Source of the DNA: Halalkalicoccus sp. NIPERK01
GTDB taxonomy: Archaea > Halobacteriota > Halobacteria > Halobacteriales > Halalkalicoccaceae
DNA length: 64,000 nucleotides
Direction: 5' to 3'
Assembly: GCF_030287405.1 (NCBI RefSeq)
Contig: NZ_JASVVV010000003.1
Span: forward strand, 1-64,000
The position numbers and the translations under genes were made by a program. Shown one piece after another: positions 26,655 through 36,790 of the stretch; the stretch's first letter is position 1; the number at the start of each line of letters is the position of its first letter. The notes under the pieces are model-generated. The model ran no database searches, had not been told where the DNA came from, and was given only the letters and a program-made list of their open reading frames with translations.

Positions 26655-27003
26655 GAGGGAGTATCGGAGCCATCCGGATACGTCGATTCCCGAGAGCCGA
26701 CACCGTGGTTCGGTCCCCGGGCAGGAACTCTCTGGACTTCTACGATGATCCCTATGAGATCGAGTGCGGATCGACCGGTGCTGTCGTTCCGTCTGCGTCG
26801 TTACTCGGCTCGCTCCCTTCCGTGGACCGAATCGCGGTGCGGTGGCCGGCGCGAGCGGAGCCGTCACGTCCGACGGCTCCGTGAGCGGAGCGGGGAAAGG
26901 CTGGTTCCCGGAAGCGGCGCGCGATCGCGCGCCGCGGCCTTGCTGGTCCTGGTGGAAATGAAAAGGGCGAGGCGGCCCTGCCAAGGGCCGCCGAGGGCTT
27001 TCT
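26655..27003. other. Intergenic region, 349 bp, hairpin-rich in its second half
   Basis: No protein gene is supported. The right half holds three strong inverted repeats: 9-bp arms at 26857-26865/26872-26880, a 22-bp perfect palindrome at 26914-26935, and a terminator-like hairpin at 26971-26992. The density of structure could mean a structured RNA or a decayed repeat element; see findings. Confidence 0.45.
26957..26992 (-). terminator. Hairpin and T-run downstream of the SWIM gene
   Basis: Reading the minus strand after the SWIM-gene stop codon, 9-bp GC arms (GGCGGCCCT/AGGGCCGCC, 4-base loop) are followed by TCGCCCTTTT. This is the form of an archaeal terminator for the minus-strand gene. 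Confidence 0.5.
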
Positions 27004-27411
27004 TTAGAGGAAGCTGCGGACCTCGGAGTACCACATGTCGTGTTCGTCGACCCGTCCCGTGGCCTCGGCGATCAGGACGGCGAGCGCGTGCCAGCAGCGC
27101 TCGGCCGGATCGTCGGGATCGAGGTTGTACTCGCTGTCCTTGCACGTACAGCCCCGCCCCTCGACGACGTACTCCTCGTCGTGACCGACCACGACGGTGA
27201 AATCCCGGTAGCGTTTGACCCGGCCCTCGGTGACGGCCTCGATCGCCCGAACCCCTCGATCGCCGTGGACCTCGATGATCCGCTCGGCTACGGGGCCGGT
27301 GATCGCGCCGGCGCTCGCGAGGTCGTCCCGCCAGGCCGTGACCGGGTCGGACACACCCGCCCTTGGGGAGGGGGTGGCTAAACCGGTTCGGTTCTCCCGT
27401 GTGGATCGCAT
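27004..27411 (-). CDS. SWIM zinc-finger protein
   Basis: 135 residues. The SWIM pattern CxCx(n)CxH is present as CTC...RCWH (about residues 88-108), preceded by the beta strands [21 protein letters not shown] domains bind nucleic acid or proteins. Small stand-alone SWIM proteins are frequent in haloarchaea but uncharacterised. The N-terminal helix region ([20 protein letters not shown]) may dimerise. A hairpin terminator follows. Confidence 0.85.
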   Translation of the reverse strand: MRSTRENRTGLATPSPRAGVSDPVTAWRDDLASAGAITGPVAERIIEVHGDRGVRAIEAVTEGRVKRYRDFTVVVGHDEEYVVEGRGCTCKDSEYNLDPDDPAERCWHALAVLIAEATGRVDEHDMWYSEVRSFL

Positions 27412-27443
27412 GGCTTTTCCCCCGCTCGCCGCCGACTACACCC

Positions 27444-28532
27444 ATGCGCGTACGCGAGGGCGGGGTCCGGATCGAGACGGGCGAGGCCTTTTACAACCCC
27501 GATCAGGAGCTGAACCGCGACCTCACGATCGCCGTCCTCCGGGCGTACCGCGAGCGCGAACCGCGGGCCGAGCGGTATCTCGACGCGATGAGCGCCTCGG
27601 GGATCAGGGGGGTGCGGGCCGCCGCCGACGGCTGGGAGGCGACGCTGTGTGATTACAAGGAGGCGAACGCCGCGCTCTGTCGGGAGAACCTCGAACGGAA
27701 CGGGCTCGAGGGCGACGTGGTGAATCGGGACGCCAACGCCCTGCTCCACGAGGGGCTGTTCGACGTCGTGGATCTCGACCCCTACGGCACGCCGATCCCC
27801 TTCGCGGACGCCGCCTTCGCCAACGCCCGCAACCTCGTCTGCGTCACCGCGACCGACACCGCCCCGCTGTGTGGCGCACATTTCGAGAGCGGGGTCAGGA
27901 AGTACGGCGCCGTTCCCCGAAAGACCGACTACCACCCCGAGATGGGCCTGCGGATCCTGCTGTCGGCGCTCGCACGCACCGCCGCGCGCTACGACGTCGG
28001 GATCGTCCCGATCTTCAGCCACGTGACGCGCCACTACGTCCGCACCTACCTCGACCTCGAACACAGCGCGACCGACGGCAACGAGGCGATCGAGCAGTTG
28101 GGCTACCTCGATCACTGCGAGGACTGCCTCCATCGCGAGCACAGTGAGGGATTGATCGCCGACCCGTGGGACGCCTGCCCGCTGTGTGGTTCGAACCGAG
28201 TGCTGACGGCGGGGCCGGTCTGGCTCGGGCCAATCCGGGACCGCGCGTTCACCGAACGAGTGGGTGACGGGATCGACGAGGGGTGGGGCAGCGCGAAGCG
28301 CGCCCGCCGGTTGGTCGACACCCTCGGGGGGGAACTCGAGTACCCGACGCACTACGACCAGCATCGCCTCTGCAAGGAGTGGGGCCGGCCCGCCGAGTCG
28401 ATGGAGGAGTTTCTCGACGCGCTCCGCGAGGCGGGATTCGATGCCTCACGGGCGCACTACCACGGGACGGCGTTCAAGACGGGGGCGACGGTCGCGGAGA
28501 TCCGCGACGCGGTGGTGGGGGCTTGCGAATGA
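27444..28532 (+). CDS. trm1: tRNA (guanine(26)-N(2))-dimethyltransferase Trm1
   Basis: 362 residues. It dimethylates G26 in tRNA using S-adenosylmethionine. Family blocks: [21 protein letters not shown] at the N-terminus, [15 protein letters not shown] (SAM site), [44 protein letters not shown], and a C-terminal domain with CEDCLHRE and CPLCGSNR (zinc site). The start MRVREGGV is the family start; the longer frame is upstream noise. Confidence 0.95.
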   Translation: MRVREGGVRIETGEAFYNPDQELNRDLTIAVLRAYREREPRAERYLDAMSASGIRGVRAAADGWEATLCDYKEANAALCRENLERNGLEGDVVNRDANALLHEGLFDVVDLDPYGTPIPFADAAFANARNLVCVTATDTAPLCGAHFESGVRKYGAVPRKTDYHPEMGLRILLSALARTAARYDVGIVPIFSHVTRHYVRTYLDLEHSATDGNEAIEQLGYLDHCEDCLHREHSEGLIADPWDACPLCGSNRVLTAGPVWLGPIRDRAFTERVGDGIDEGWGSAKRARRLVDTLGGELEYPTHYDQHRLCKEWGRPAESMEEFLDALREAGFDASRAHYHGTAFKTGATVAEIRDAVVGACE

Positions 28533-28584
28533 CATCCCCCGAGTATTTGTATCTGCCCGTCCCAATCCCGGTGTGAATCGCCGC

Positions 28585-29931
28585 ATGGGGAGCGCCATCG
28601 GTGTCGGCCGCGACGTCGTCGCGGAGGTGCAGGAGAACGAAGCGACGTTCCTGGCGGCGAGTATCGCGTACTACGCGTTCGTTTCGCTCATCCCGCTGTT
28701 GCTGTTCAGCTTCGTCGCCGTGAGCGCGATCGGCGGGCAGGAACTCGCCAACCAGATCGTCGGCCGGACGAGCGACTTCCTCGCCCCCGCGGGTCAGGAG
28801 GCGATCGAGGGGGCGATCACCGGCGAGGCCGGCCGCGGCGGGGCGACGCTCGCCGGCTCGGTCGTCCTGCTGTGGAGCGCGCTGAAGCTCTTTCGGGGCC
28901 TCGATACGGCCTTCTCGATCGTCTACGACTCGGGGCTCGACAAGTCGATCGTCGCCCAGATCGTCAACGCGCTGATCGTCTTCCTCTCGATCCTGCTGGC
29001 GGTGGTGGGGATGCTCGTCCTCGGGACCCTCTTCGCGCTCCTCCCCGCGATCCCCTTCGTCGGCTACGTCACCCCGTTGTTCGTCCTCGTCGCCCTCTCG
29101 GTCGTCTTCCTCCCGATGTACTACTTCATGCCCGACGTCGACGAACTGACGATCCGCGACGCGATCCCGGGTGCCGTCCTCGCCGGTACGGGCTGGGCGG
29201 CGCTGCACTCGCTGTTCGGGCTGTACGCCTCGAACGCCGGCCAGTACGAGGCCTACGGCGTGGTCGGCGGGATCCTGCTGTTGCTCACGTGGCTCTACAT
29301 CGGCGGCGTTCTCATCATCCTCGGTGCGGTACTCAACTCAGTACTCATGACCCGCGACAACGACACGGACGACGGAGGCGAAGAGACAGGCGAAACCACC
29401 GGGCCGCTGTCGGGCGAGCGCTCGGAGACGGAGGAGGCGCGTGCGGCGAGCGACTCCCCCCGAGAACCCAGCCCCGACATCGGGGCGGACGCCGAGGAGG
29501 CGACCGACTCGACGCGGACGGCCCACGACGAGGCCGGAACCGGAAAACGCGGGCCCGCACCCGACGTCGTCGGCCTCCAGGACGAGATCCGTTCCCTGAG
29601 AACGGACCTCGACAGCTTTCGGGCCGACGTCGAGGACCGCACCGTCGACAAGGACGCGGTCGAATCCGACCTGAAGAAGTACGTCAGAAAGCGGATCCGT
29701 CGGGGTCACGCCACCGGCTGGGGGCCGTATCTCGTCCTGCTGTACGGGACCGCGATGACCATCGGGGCCTTCATCTTCCTCACCGGCGGGTGGGCCATCG
29801 CCGCCATGCTCGTCCTCTGGCTCTCGACGCTCGGGTTGTACGTGCTGATGGTGCTGGTCGGCACCGGACTCGGCGTGCTCGGCTTCCCCGGCCGGGTCAA
29901 CGACGCCATCCGCAACTGGCGCGGGGACTGA
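28585..29931 (+). CDS. YihY/BrkB-family membrane protein with an acidic linker and C-terminal helices
   Basis: 448 residues. The first about 250 form the YihY/BrkB domain with six membrane helices (FLAASIAYYAFVSLIPLLL, LDTAFSIVYDSG, GAVLAGTGWAALHSLFGLYA). A charged, disordered stretch of about 120 residues and a short predicted coiled coil (LQDEIRSLRTDLDSFRADVE) follow, then two more hydrophobic helices. The function of the family is unclear; a role in envelope or transport has been suggested. A GTG four codons upstream is an alternative start. Confidence 0.85.
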   Translation: MGSAIGVGRDVVAEVQENEATFLAASIAYYAFVSLIPLLLFSFVAVSAIGGQELANQIVGRTSDFLAPAGQEAIEGAITGEAGRGGATLAGSVVLLWSALKLFRGLDTAFSIVYDSGLDKSIVAQIVNALIVFLSILLAVVGMLVLGTLFALLPAIPFVGYVTPLFVLVALSVVFLPMYYFMPDVDELTIRDAIPGAVLAGTGWAALHSLFGLYASNAGQYEAYGVVGGILLLLTWLYIGGVLIILGAVLNSVLMTRDNDTDDGGEETGETTGPLSGERSETEEARAASDSPREPSPDIGADAEEATDSTRTAHDEAGTGKRGPAPDVVGLQDEIRSLRTDLDSFRADVEDRTVDKDAVESDLKKYVRKRIRRGHATGWGPYLVLLYGTAMTIGAFIFLTGGWAIAAMLVLWLSTLGLYVLMVLVGTGLGVLGFPGRVNDAIRNWRGD

Positions 29932-29952
29932 GAAAAGACGTGCTGAGACGGT

Positions 29953-31305
29953 CTAGAACTTCTCGAGGTACTTCTCGATCTCCCAACTGCTGACGTGGGT
30001 TCGGTAGTCGGCGTAGTCGGCGCGTTTGGCCTCGATGAACTTCCCGGTGACGTGCTCGCCGAGCGCGTCGGTGACGACCTCGTCGGCTTCGAGCGCGTCG
30101 ACCGCGGCCTCGAGGTCCGGCGGCAGCGTCGTGATGCCGTACTCCTCGCGTTTGGCGTCGTCGAACTCGTAGATGTCTTCCCTCACTGGGGAGCCGGGGT
30201 CCGCGTTGGTCTCGATGCCGTGGAGGCCCGAACCGATGATCGCCGCGAGCGCCAGGTAGGGGTTACACGACGGGTCGGGGTTGCGGACTTCGAAGCGCGA
30301 ACTCGCGCCCGCGGCGTCGGGCACGCGGATGAGCGCAGAGCGGTTGACGTCCGACCACGCGATGTAGACGGGGGCCTCGTAGCCGGGGACGAGGCGCTTG
30401 TAGGAGTTCACCGTCGGGTTGGTGACCGCGGCGAACGCCTCCGCGTGGTTCAGGATGCCGCCCATGAACTGGTAGGCGACCTCCGAGAGGTTGAACTCGT
30501 CGTCGTCGTCGGCGAAGGCGTTGCCGTCCTCGTCGAACAGCGAGATATGGGTGTGCATCCCCGAGCCGTTGATCTCGGCGATCGGCTTGGGCATGAACGT
30601 CGCGTGCAGGTCGTTCTGTGCGGCGACCGCACGGACCACGGTGCAGAACGTGGCGATGTTGTCCGCCGCCGCGAGCGCGTCCTCGTACTTGAAGTTGATC
30701 TCGTGTTGGCCCTCCGCGACCTCGTGGTGGCTGGCTTCGATCTCGAAGCCCATCTCCTCCAGCGCGAAGATGATGTCCCGGCGCACGTCGCTCGCGAGGT
30801 CCTTCGGCGCGAGGTCGAAGTACCCGCCCGAGTCGTGGGGCACCGTCGTCGCGTTGCCCTCCTCGTCGGTCTTGAAGAGGAAGAACTCGGGTTCGGGGCC
30901 GATCGAGACGGTGTAGCCCATGTCGTTCGCCCTGTCGAGGACGCGCTTGAGGACCTGACGCGGGCCGCCCGCAAAGCGGGTGCCGTCGGTGTTGACGACG
31001 TCACAGATCAGGCGCGCGCTGGCGTAGTCGTCGTCGCCGTTCGACCGCCACGGGAGGACCTCGAACGTCGCCGGGTCGGGTTCGAGGCGCATGTCCGACT
31101 CCTGGATCCGGACGAATCCCTCGATCGAGGAGCCGTCGAACCAGATCCCCTCGTCGAAGGCCTTCTCGGCCTGGCTCGCGGGGATCGCGACGTTCTTGAC
31201 CGTGCCGGTGATGTCCGTGAACTGCAGGCGGAGGAACTTGACGTCCTCCTCGTCGATGCGCTCGAGCACCGATTGTTCTTCAGATGTAATGTTTCCGTTT
31301 GCCAT
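29953..31305 (-). CDS. glnA: Glutamine synthetase GlnA (type I)
   Basis: 450 residues. It makes glutamine from glutamate, ammonia and ATP. Blocks: [63 protein letters not shown] (metal ligands), [26 protein letters not shown] and [16 protein letters not shown]. The adenylylation-site region of bacterial enzymes is not conserved, as in other archaea. Start at [10 protein letters not shown]. Divergent from an Lrp-family gene that is known to act on glnA in Halobacterium. Confidence 0.97.
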   Translation of the reverse strand: MANGNITSEEQSVLERIDEEDVKFLRLQFTDITGTVKNVAIPASQAEKAFDEGIWFDGSSIEGFVRIQESDMRLEPDPATFEVLPWRSNGDDDYASARLICDVVNTDGTRFAGGPRQVLKRVLDRANDMGYTVSIGPEPEFFLFKTDEEGNATTVPHDSGGYFDLAPKDLASDVRRDIIFALEEMGFEIEASHHEVAEGQHEINFKYEDALAAADNIATFCTVVRAVAAQNDLHATFMPKPIAEINGSGMHTHISLFDEDGNAFADDDDEFNLSEVAYQFMGGILNHAEAFAAVTNPTVNSYKRLVPGYEAPVYIAWSDVNRSALIRVPDAAGASSRFEVRNPDPSCNPYLALAAIIGSGLHGIETNADPGSPVREDIYEFDDAKREEYGITTLPPDLEAAVDALEADEVVTDALGEHVTGKFIEAKRADYADYRTHVSSWEIEKYLEKF

Positions 31306-31365
31306 CGTTCTCGTCACTCTCCCTGAACACAGTTGCCACCAAAACACTATCGCTCTGCGCAAGTA

Positions 31366-31378
31366 TTCCGTTTCGGAA
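31366..31378. promoter_or_regulatory. Inverted repeat between glnA and lrp
   Basis: TTCCG and CGGAA flank TTT, 61 bp upstream of glnA and 54 bp upstream of lrp. The position between divergent promoters makes it a candidate Lrp binding site. Function is inferred. Confidence 0.4.
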
Positions 31379-31431
31379 ATAGAACTGGATATTCGTAAAC
31401 TTCTAATGCGTGGGGTGGGTGTGTGAGTACG

Positions 31432-31890
31432 ATGACGTACGAAAATCTAGACTCGAAGTTGGTGAACGCGCTGCTGGACGACGGCCGGGCGAGCCTGCGG
31501 AGCCTCGCGGAGGACCTCGACGTCTCGGTGACGACCATCTCCAATCACCTCTCGGACCTCGAGGAGGAGGGCGCGATCACCGGCTACACCCCGAAGATCG
31601 ACTACGGGATGCTCGGCTACGACGTCACCGCGATCCTCCAACTCAAGGTCGAGGGCAACGCGCTGCCGGACGTGACCGACCGCCTCGAGGAGTCCGACCG
31701 GATGATCAGCGTCTACGAGGTCACCGGCGATCACGACATCATCGCGATCGCGAAGTTCGAGGACACCGACGCGATGAACGACGGGATCAAGTCCCTCCTG
31801 GTCGACCCCGACATCCGCGAATCGAACACCAGCGTCGTGCTGAACGCCCCCGTCGAGAACCGCCAGTTCCCCCTCGACATCGAGGAGTAG
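31432..31890 (+). CDS. lrp: Lrp/AsnC-family transcriptional regulator
   Basis: 152 residues: an N-terminal winged helix ([28 protein letters not shown], about residues 20-47) and a RAM/AsnC effector domain ([18 protein letters not shown], about 87-104). It probably binds DNA as a dimer or octamer in response to amino acids. The divergent glnA is the likely target: the Halobacterium Lrp encoded beside glnA is known to influence it. Start ATG at 31432. Confidence 0.92.
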   Translation: MTYENLDSKLVNALLDDGRASLRSLAEDLDVSVTTISNHLSDLEEEGAITGYTPKIDYGMLGYDVTAILQLKVEGNALPDVTDRLEESDRMISVYEVTGDHDIIAIAKFEDTDAMNDGIKSLLVDPDIRESNTSVVLNAPVENRQFPLDIEE

Positions 31891-31967
31891 AACCGATTTC
31901 CGCCGGAACGTTGCGTTTCGCAACCGGCCCCCCACCTACATGTCCGTCCGGTTCCTTCGCCCGAACC

Positions 31968-32261
31968 ATGAGAGGACTGGCGTTCCAGGCGGGGATCACC
32001 GCGCTGTTGTTCGCGTGCGCGGGACTGCTCGCTCTGCTCGCGCTGTCGCCGCCGCTTCCGTTCTCCGAGTGTGTCCCGGTCGTCGAGGTCGATCGACCGG
32101 CGGGCGGGCCGGCGCTGTACGGACTCGACGGAACCGAACTCCGCTATACACCCGATGGCGGTCTCGAGTGTTCGACCCACGTCGCCGTCCCGGGACTCCC
32201 GTTCTCGCTTCTGGCGCTCGGCGGCGTGCTGGTGGCCGTCTCGCTGGTCGGGCGGAACTGA
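31968..32261 (+). CDS. Small membrane/surface protein (97 aa)
   Basis: 97 residues with an N-terminal hydrophobic helix (ITALLFACAGLLALLAL), an extracytoplasmic loop of about 45 residues with two Cys (ECVPVVE, LECSTHV) and a C-terminal helix. The two Cys could form a disulfide. Function unknown. Confidence 0.6.
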   Translation: MRGLAFQAGITALLFACAGLLALLALSPPLPFSECVPVVEVDRPAGGPALYGLDGTELRYTPDGGLECSTHVAVPGLPFSLLALGGVLVAVSLVGRN

Positions 32262-32321
32262 TTACCGGATCGGTTCCAGAACGGCCACGACGGATATATC
32301 GGACGAGCGGTACGTCAGCGT

Positions 32322-32462
32322 ATGATCGGCGTGATCTTCTGGGGGCTGATCGGGTTCGTGCTGCTGGCCAGTGCGGTCTACGTCGGCGTACTGCGGGCGC
32401 TCGACGTCTATTTCGGCGAGAACGAGGACAGCCTGTTTCTGAGTGACGAGCCGCGCCGCTGA
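32322..32462 (+). CDS. Single-helix membrane peptide (46 aa)
   Basis: 46 residues: MIGVIFWGLIGFVLLASAVYV forms one membrane helix, followed by an acidic tail (YFGENEDSLFLSDEPRR). A TATA-like GATATATC lies 25-30 bp before the ATG, which fits a leaderless transcript. Function unknown. Confidence 0.55.
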   Translation: MIGVIFWGLIGFVLLASAVYVGVLRALDVYFGENEDSLFLSDEPRR

Positions 32463-32535
32463 TCGATCGGAAACGGGAAGAAGTCGGTTCTTGGTCGTTC
32501 CGGTCGTCGATGGTGGAGTGGGCGTCGGGCCTACC

Positions 32536-34233
32536 TCACATCGCGCCGCCCATGCCGCCCATGCCGCCCATGCCACCCATGCCGCCGCCCATGCCGCCCA
32601 TACCGCCGCCCGGGGGCATCTCGTCGTCGCCGCCGTCGTCGCCGTCGACCTTCCCGCCGGAGAGGTCGCCCGCGGCGATGACGTCGTCGATACGCAGGAT
32701 CATCACGGCCGCCTCGGTGGCGGACTCGATGGCCTGCGTCTTGACTCGGAGGGGCTCGACGACGCCCTCGGCTTCCATGTCGATGACGTCACCGGTGTAG
32801 GCGTCCAGCCCCGCGGCGGTCGCGCCGCCGTCGTGCTGGCTGCGCAGTTCGACCAGCGAGTCGATGCTGTCGAGACCGGCGTTCTCCGCGAGCGTGCGCG
32901 GGTTGACCTCGAGGGCCTCCGAGAAGGCCTCGACCGCGAGCTGTTCGCGCCCGCCGACGCTGTCGGCGAAGTCACGGAGCTGGAGTGCGAGTTCGACCTC
33001 GGGCGCGCCGCCGCCGGGCAGGACCTTGCCGTCCTCGAGGGTGACGCGCACGACGCCGAGGGAGTCCTCGATGGCGCGCTCGACCTCGTCGACGACGTGC
33101 TCGGTGCCGCCCCGCAGGATCAGCGTGACGGATTTCGCCTCCTCGACGTCCTCGACGAAGATGCGCTGGTCGCCGGCGATGTCCTTCTGGGCGACCGAGC
33201 CGGCGAAGCCCAGATCGTCCTCCTCGAGGTCGTCGACGCTCGAGACGACGTGGCCGCCCGTCGCACGGGCGAGCCGCGAGAGGTCCGAGTCCTTCGCGCG
33301 GCGCACCGCGATGATGCCCTCCTGTGCGAGGAAGTGCTGGGCCATATCGTCGATGCCGCTGCCGACGAAGACGACGTCCGCGCCGACGTCCTTGATGTGC
33401 TGGACCATCTCCTCAAGCTGGGATTCCTCCTGGTCGAGGAACTGCTGGAGCTGGTCGGGATCGGTGACGTTGACCTCGGCGTCGATCTCGGTCTCCTTGA
33501 CCTCGAGCGCGCCGTCGAGCAGCGCGATCTTCGCGTCCTCGGCGAAGTAGGGCATGTTGTCGTGGACGCGCTCCTTGTCGACGATGACGCCCTCGATGAG
33601 TTCGGACTCCGTGGTCGCGCCGCCGACGACCTTCTCGATCTTGACGTTCTCGGTGTCGATGCCCTCGTCGTCGGCCACCGACTGGACGGCGTCGACGACG
33701 AGCTCCGCGAGGACGTCGCGGGCGTTCTCCGCGCCCTTGCCCGTCATCGCGGTCGCGGCGATCTGGGTCAGGATCTCGGTGTCGCTCTCGTCGACGTCGA
33801 TCGCGATCTCCTCGAGGACCTCCTTTGCCTTCTCGGCGGCCTGTCGGTAGCCCTGCGCGAGCGTGGTCGCGTGGATGTCCTGTTCGAGCAGATCCTCGGC
33901 CTGCTTCAGGAGTTCGCCCGCGACGACGACCGCGGAGGTGGTGCCGTCGGCGACCTCCTCCTCCTGGGTCTGGGCGACCTCGACGATCATGTTCGCGGCG
34001 GGGTGCTCGATGTCCATCTCCTTGAGGATGGTCACCCCGTCGTTCGTGACGACGACCCCGCCCGAGGAGTCGACGAGCATCTTGTCCATCCCTTTCGGGC
34101 CGAGCGTGGTGCGGACGGCCTCCGCGACGGCCTTCCCGGCCGTGATGTTCATCGACTGTGCGTCGCGCCCGGACGTGCGCTGGCTGTCGTCCGAGAGTAC
34201 GATGAGGGGCTGGTTACCCATCTGCTGAGCCAT
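32536..34233 (-). CDS. ths: Thermosome (group II chaperonin) subunit
   Basis: 565 residues. This ATP-dependent cytosolic chaperonin folds proteins in a closed double ring. Group II blocks: [12 protein letters not shown] near residue 40, [36 protein letters not shown], and in the last third [26 protein letters not shown]. The C-terminus is a Gly-Gly-Met repeat, typical of haloarchaeal subunits. A strong TATA element lies 28 bp before the ATG. The paralogue number (alpha, beta, gamma) cannot be assigned here. Confidence 0.96.
   Translation of the reverse strand: MAQQMGNQPLIVLSDDSQRTSGRDAQSMNITAGKAVAEAVRTTLGPKGMDKMLVDSSGGVVVTNDGVTILKEMDIEHPAANMIVEVAQTQEEEVADGTTSAVVVAGELLKQAEDLLEQDIHATTLAQGYRQAAEKAKEVLEEIAIDVDESDTEILTQIAATAMTGKGAENARDVLAELVVDAVQSVADDEGIDTENVKIEKVVGGATTESELIEGVIVDKERVHDNMPYFAEDAKIALLDGALEVKETEIDAEVNVTDPDQLQQFLDQEESQLEEMVQHIKDVGADVVFVGSGIDDMAQHFLAQEGIIAVRRAKDSDLSRLARATGGHVVSSVDDLEEDDLGFAGSVAQKDIAGDQRIFVEDVEEAKSVTLILRGGTEHVVDEVERAIEDSLGVVRVTLEDGKVLPGGGAPEVELALQLRDFADSVGGREQLAVEAFSEALEVNPRTLAENAGLDSIDSLVELRSQHDGGATAAGLDAYTGDVIDMEAEGVVEPLRVKTQAIESATEAAVMILRIDDVIAAGDLSGGKVDGDDGGDDEMPPGGGMGGMGGGMGGMGGMGGMGGAM
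32539..32616 (-). repeat. Gly-Gly-Met repeat coding tract at the thermosome C-terminus
   Basis: A run of GGM/GGGM codons closes the chaperonin gene. Such tails line the floor of the group II chaperonin cavity. The DNA repeat is a series of near-identical 9-15 bp units and is prone to length change. Confidence 0.85.
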
Positions 34234-34260
34234 GGTCAGGAGAGGGATTGTTTGCCATTC

Positions 34261-34270
34261 TATATAAAAG
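34261..34270 (-). promoter_or_regulatory. TATA box of the thermosome gene
   Basis: On the minus strand CTTTTATATA lies 28 bp upstream of the ATG, the spacing expected for a leaderless or very short-leader haloarchaeal transcript. It is among the best TATA matches in the window, fitting a highly expressed heat-responsive gene. Confidence 0.6.
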
Positions 34271-34349
34271 CACCGGAACCTGTCGAACGAAACCGTGAGA
34301 ACCTCTGCCTACCTGGGGTGTGACAGGTGTTCGTGGCGGGATTTATATG

Positions 34350-34910
34350 CTACGCCGACTCCCCGCCGGGGAAGCGGTGGTAGCTCAGGTCGTCGCGCTT
34401 CTGCTCGTTGTGTTTGCGCTCCAGGAAGGAGTAGGCCGCACCGTGTGGCGCACCTTCTAAGAGCATCTCCGCCGCCTCGCGGACCATCGAGACCTGCTCG
34501 GGCCGGCCGATGACGCCCATCGTCGAGCCGTAGATCACGACGTTCGCCCCCGAGAGTTCCTCCATGATCTGGCGGGTGCGCCCGCCCTCGCCGATCAGGC
34601 GCCCCTTCTTTCGCTGGAGGTCCTTCTTGTTGCGGGCGGCGGCGTCGATGTCGATCAGGTCGAACAGCATCACGTCGTCCTCGAGGAGTTCCATCGCGTC
34701 CTCGGGCGCGAACCCGCGCCCGATCGCCCGGACGATCTCCGGCCCCTTCAGCCCCGTCACGGGGTCGCCGACGCTCTCGACCTGCACCGCCCCGTTCTCC
34801 GAGTCGACGTCGAGGCGGACCTCCGCGCGCTCCTCGATCTCGCGGAGCGTCTCGCCGCCGGCGCCGATGAGCGCGCCGACGCGGTCCTGCGGAATCTTCA
34901 CGTGGTTCAT
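34350..34910 (-). CDS. KH-domain RNA-processing protein (archaeal Pno1/Dim2-like)
   Basis: 186 residues with two KH domains. The first has PQDRVGALIGAGGETLREIE (GxxG loop) and the second KGRLIGEGGRTRQIMEELSG. The length and paired KH layout match archaeal homologues of Pno1/Dim2, which assist small-subunit rRNA maturation. In many archaea it is in an operon with rio1 and eif1A; here those two lie just upstream but an aldolase gene on the other strand separates them. Confidence 0.88.
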   Translation of the reverse strand: MNHVKIPQDRVGALIGAGGETLREIEERAEVRLDVDSENGAVQVESVGDPVTGLKGPEIVRAIGRGFAPEDAMELLEDDVMLFDLIDIDAAARNKKDLQRKKGRLIGEGGRTRQIMEELSGANVVIYGSTMGVIGRPEQVSMVREAAEMLLEGAPHGAAYSFLERKHNEQKRDDLSYHRFPGGESA

Positions 34911-35047
34911 GGAGGTGCTACTAGCTCGGTTAGGTTAAGCGTTCGGCCATCGCTCGACGGATCCATCGGGCCGTCGAAGGCGGGACGCCCACGAGGCGCG
35001 AACCGTCCCCGCACTTATCCGCCACCTACGCGTAGTGGGAACGAACC

Positions 35048-35857
35048 ATGACACCCGATCCCGACGCCGGCGACGACCGCGTGCGACGGAACTCCCTCCG
35101 GGCCACCGTCGAGGACGGCGGCGTCGCGCTGGGGGTGCTCGACGACCTCTACAGTCCGGAAATGGTCGAGATCTACGGCGAGTTGGGCTTCGACTTCGTC
35201 TGGCACGACCTCGAACACGCCGGCCCATCGCCCCGCGACGCCGACGCGCTCGCGGGCCTGCTCCGGGCCGCGGAACTCACGGGGACCGAACTCCTCGTCC
35301 GGGTCCCCTCGCCGGACCCGGCGACGATCCGCAAGGCGCTCGACACAGGGGTGAGAAACCTGTTCGTCTCACACGTCGAATCCGCCGAGGAGGTCCGAGC
35401 GGCGGTCGAGGCGGCCCGCTTCGAGTACGACGGCGAGCCCGGCAAGCGGGGCTTCGCGAACCCGCGTGCGAGCCGGTGGGGCCGGACGAAGGACTACGTC
35501 GAAGTCGAGGACCGCGAGACGATGGTCGGCGTCACGGTCGAGGAGCCGACGGCCGTCGAGCGGATCGACGAGATCCTCGACGTCCCCGAACTGGGGTTCA
35601 TCTTCGTCGGCCCGCTCGACCTGGCGGTGGCGACGGGCCACCCGGGCGAGATCGACCACCCCGAGGTCGAGGAGGCCGTCGAGACGGTCGTCTCGGCCGC
35701 CCGCGAGGCCGACGTCGCGATCGGTGGCCTCGGCTTCGGCGAGGAGGACGTCGCCGAGAAGATCGATGAGGGCTACCAGATCCTGCACACGGGCTCGACG
35801 ACCGCCGCCGCGGCGGGCGCGCTCGAATCGTGGCCCGAGCGGTTCGGCGACCGGTGA
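35048..35857 (+). CDS. HpcH/HpaI-family aldolase
   Basis: 269 residues of the metal-dependent class II pyruvate aldolase family (2-oxo acid plus aldehyde). Blocks: FDFVWHDLEHAGPSPRDADAL (active-site region), ELLVRVPSPDPATIRKALDTG, SRWGRTKDY, GVTVEEPTAVERI (metal ligand Glu) and LGFIFVGPLDLAVATG (metal ligand Asp). The natural substrate cannot be assigned. It sits on the opposite strand between the KH gene and rio1. Confidence 0.86.
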   Translation: MTPDPDAGDDRVRRNSLRATVEDGGVALGVLDDLYSPEMVEIYGELGFDFVWHDLEHAGPSPRDADALAGLLRAAELTGTELLVRVPSPDPATIRKALDTGVRNLFVSHVESAEEVRAAVEAARFEYDGEPGKRGFANPRASRWGRTKDYVEVEDRETMVGVTVEEPTAVERIDEILDVPELGFIFVGPLDLAVATGHPGEIDHPEVEEAVETVVSAAREADVAIGGLGFGEEDVAEKIDEGYQILHTGSTTAAAAGALESWPERFGDR

Positions 35858-35895
35858 GCGGGGCTTCGTGACGCGTCGGGTCGCTTCGACCGGAC

Positions 35896-36750
35896 CTACG
35901 GCTCGCCGGTGACGAACGCGTAGAGGTCGTCCGCGTCGGTTTCGAGGCCCTGTCGGGCGAAGAAGTTCGCGACGTTCTCACAGTCCCGCCGGAGGAACGC
36001 CTCCGAGTTGGGGTGGTGGACGGTGACGGCCTGGCCCATGTCGAGGAAGACGAGTTGGCCGTCGTGGAAGACGATGTTGTACTCCGAGAGGTCGCCGTGG
36101 ATCAGTCCCGCTTCGTTGAGCCGGTGCATGTACTCCCGGACGACGTTGTACGCGGTTTCGGGGTTCTCTATCCTGACCTCGTTGAGCCGCTTCGCGCGCT
36201 CGCCGTCGGTCGCGATGTACTCCATCACCAGCACGTTTCGCTCGACGGCGATCGGCGTCGGCACCCTGACGCCCGCCTTGCGGGCGCGCTCCAAGTTGGC
36301 GTACTCCTTTCGGGTCCACGCCAGCACCACCCGCTTCTTGTCGCCGCCGAGTTCCTCGAACCGGGGGTCGCCGATGAGGTACTCGCGCATGTCCCGGAAG
36401 TCGCTGGCGTTGATCCGGTAGACCTTCACCGCGACCTGTTCGTCCTCGCCCAGCGCCTCGTAGACGTTCGCCTCCTTGCCCGTCGAGATCGGCCCGCCGA
36501 ACGCCCGGATGTGGCCGTGTTGGACCAGCTGATAGAGCGCCCCCAGGGTGGCGTCGTCGAACACCGACGCCTCGACCTTGAACTGGTCCGCGTCCTTGAT
36601 GCGCTTTCTGAACTGGTCGAACTCCCGGTCGCGTTTTCGGGCGACGCGGTCGGCCTCGGTGTCCGAGACGTCGATCTCCTCCCACTCGTCGCCGACGCCC
36701 TCCGCGCCCTCGGGATCGAGCAGCCCGAACTCGCCCTCCGTGTTGCTCAT
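35896..36750 (-). CDS. rio1: RIO1-type serine protein kinase
   Basis: 284 residues. An atypical kinase/ATPase of ribosome maturation. Blocks: GGPISTGKEANVYEAL (ATP loop), VAVKVYRINASDF (Lys), VLVMEYIATDG (hinge), GLIHGDLSEYNIVFHD (catalytic loop) and LVFLDMGQAV (metal-binding Asp). The acidic N-terminus is typical of haloarchaea. Followed 40 bp upstream by the aIF1A gene in the same direction. Confidence 0.95.
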   Translation of the reverse strand: MSNTEGEFGLLDPEGAEGVGDEWEEIDVSDTEADRVARKRDREFDQFRKRIKDADQFKVEASVFDDATLGALYQLVQHGHIRAFGGPISTGKEANVYEALGEDEQVAVKVYRINASDFRDMREYLIGDPRFEELGGDKKRVVLAWTRKEYANLERARKAGVRVPTPIAVERNVLVMEYIATDGERAKRLNEVRIENPETAYNVVREYMHRLNEAGLIHGDLSEYNIVFHDGQLVFLDMGQAVTVHHPNSEAFLRRDCENVANFFARQGLETDADDLYAFVTGEP

Positions 36751-36790
36751 GTCCCCACTACAGGTGCCAGCGATAAAAGTCCGAGTCCGG

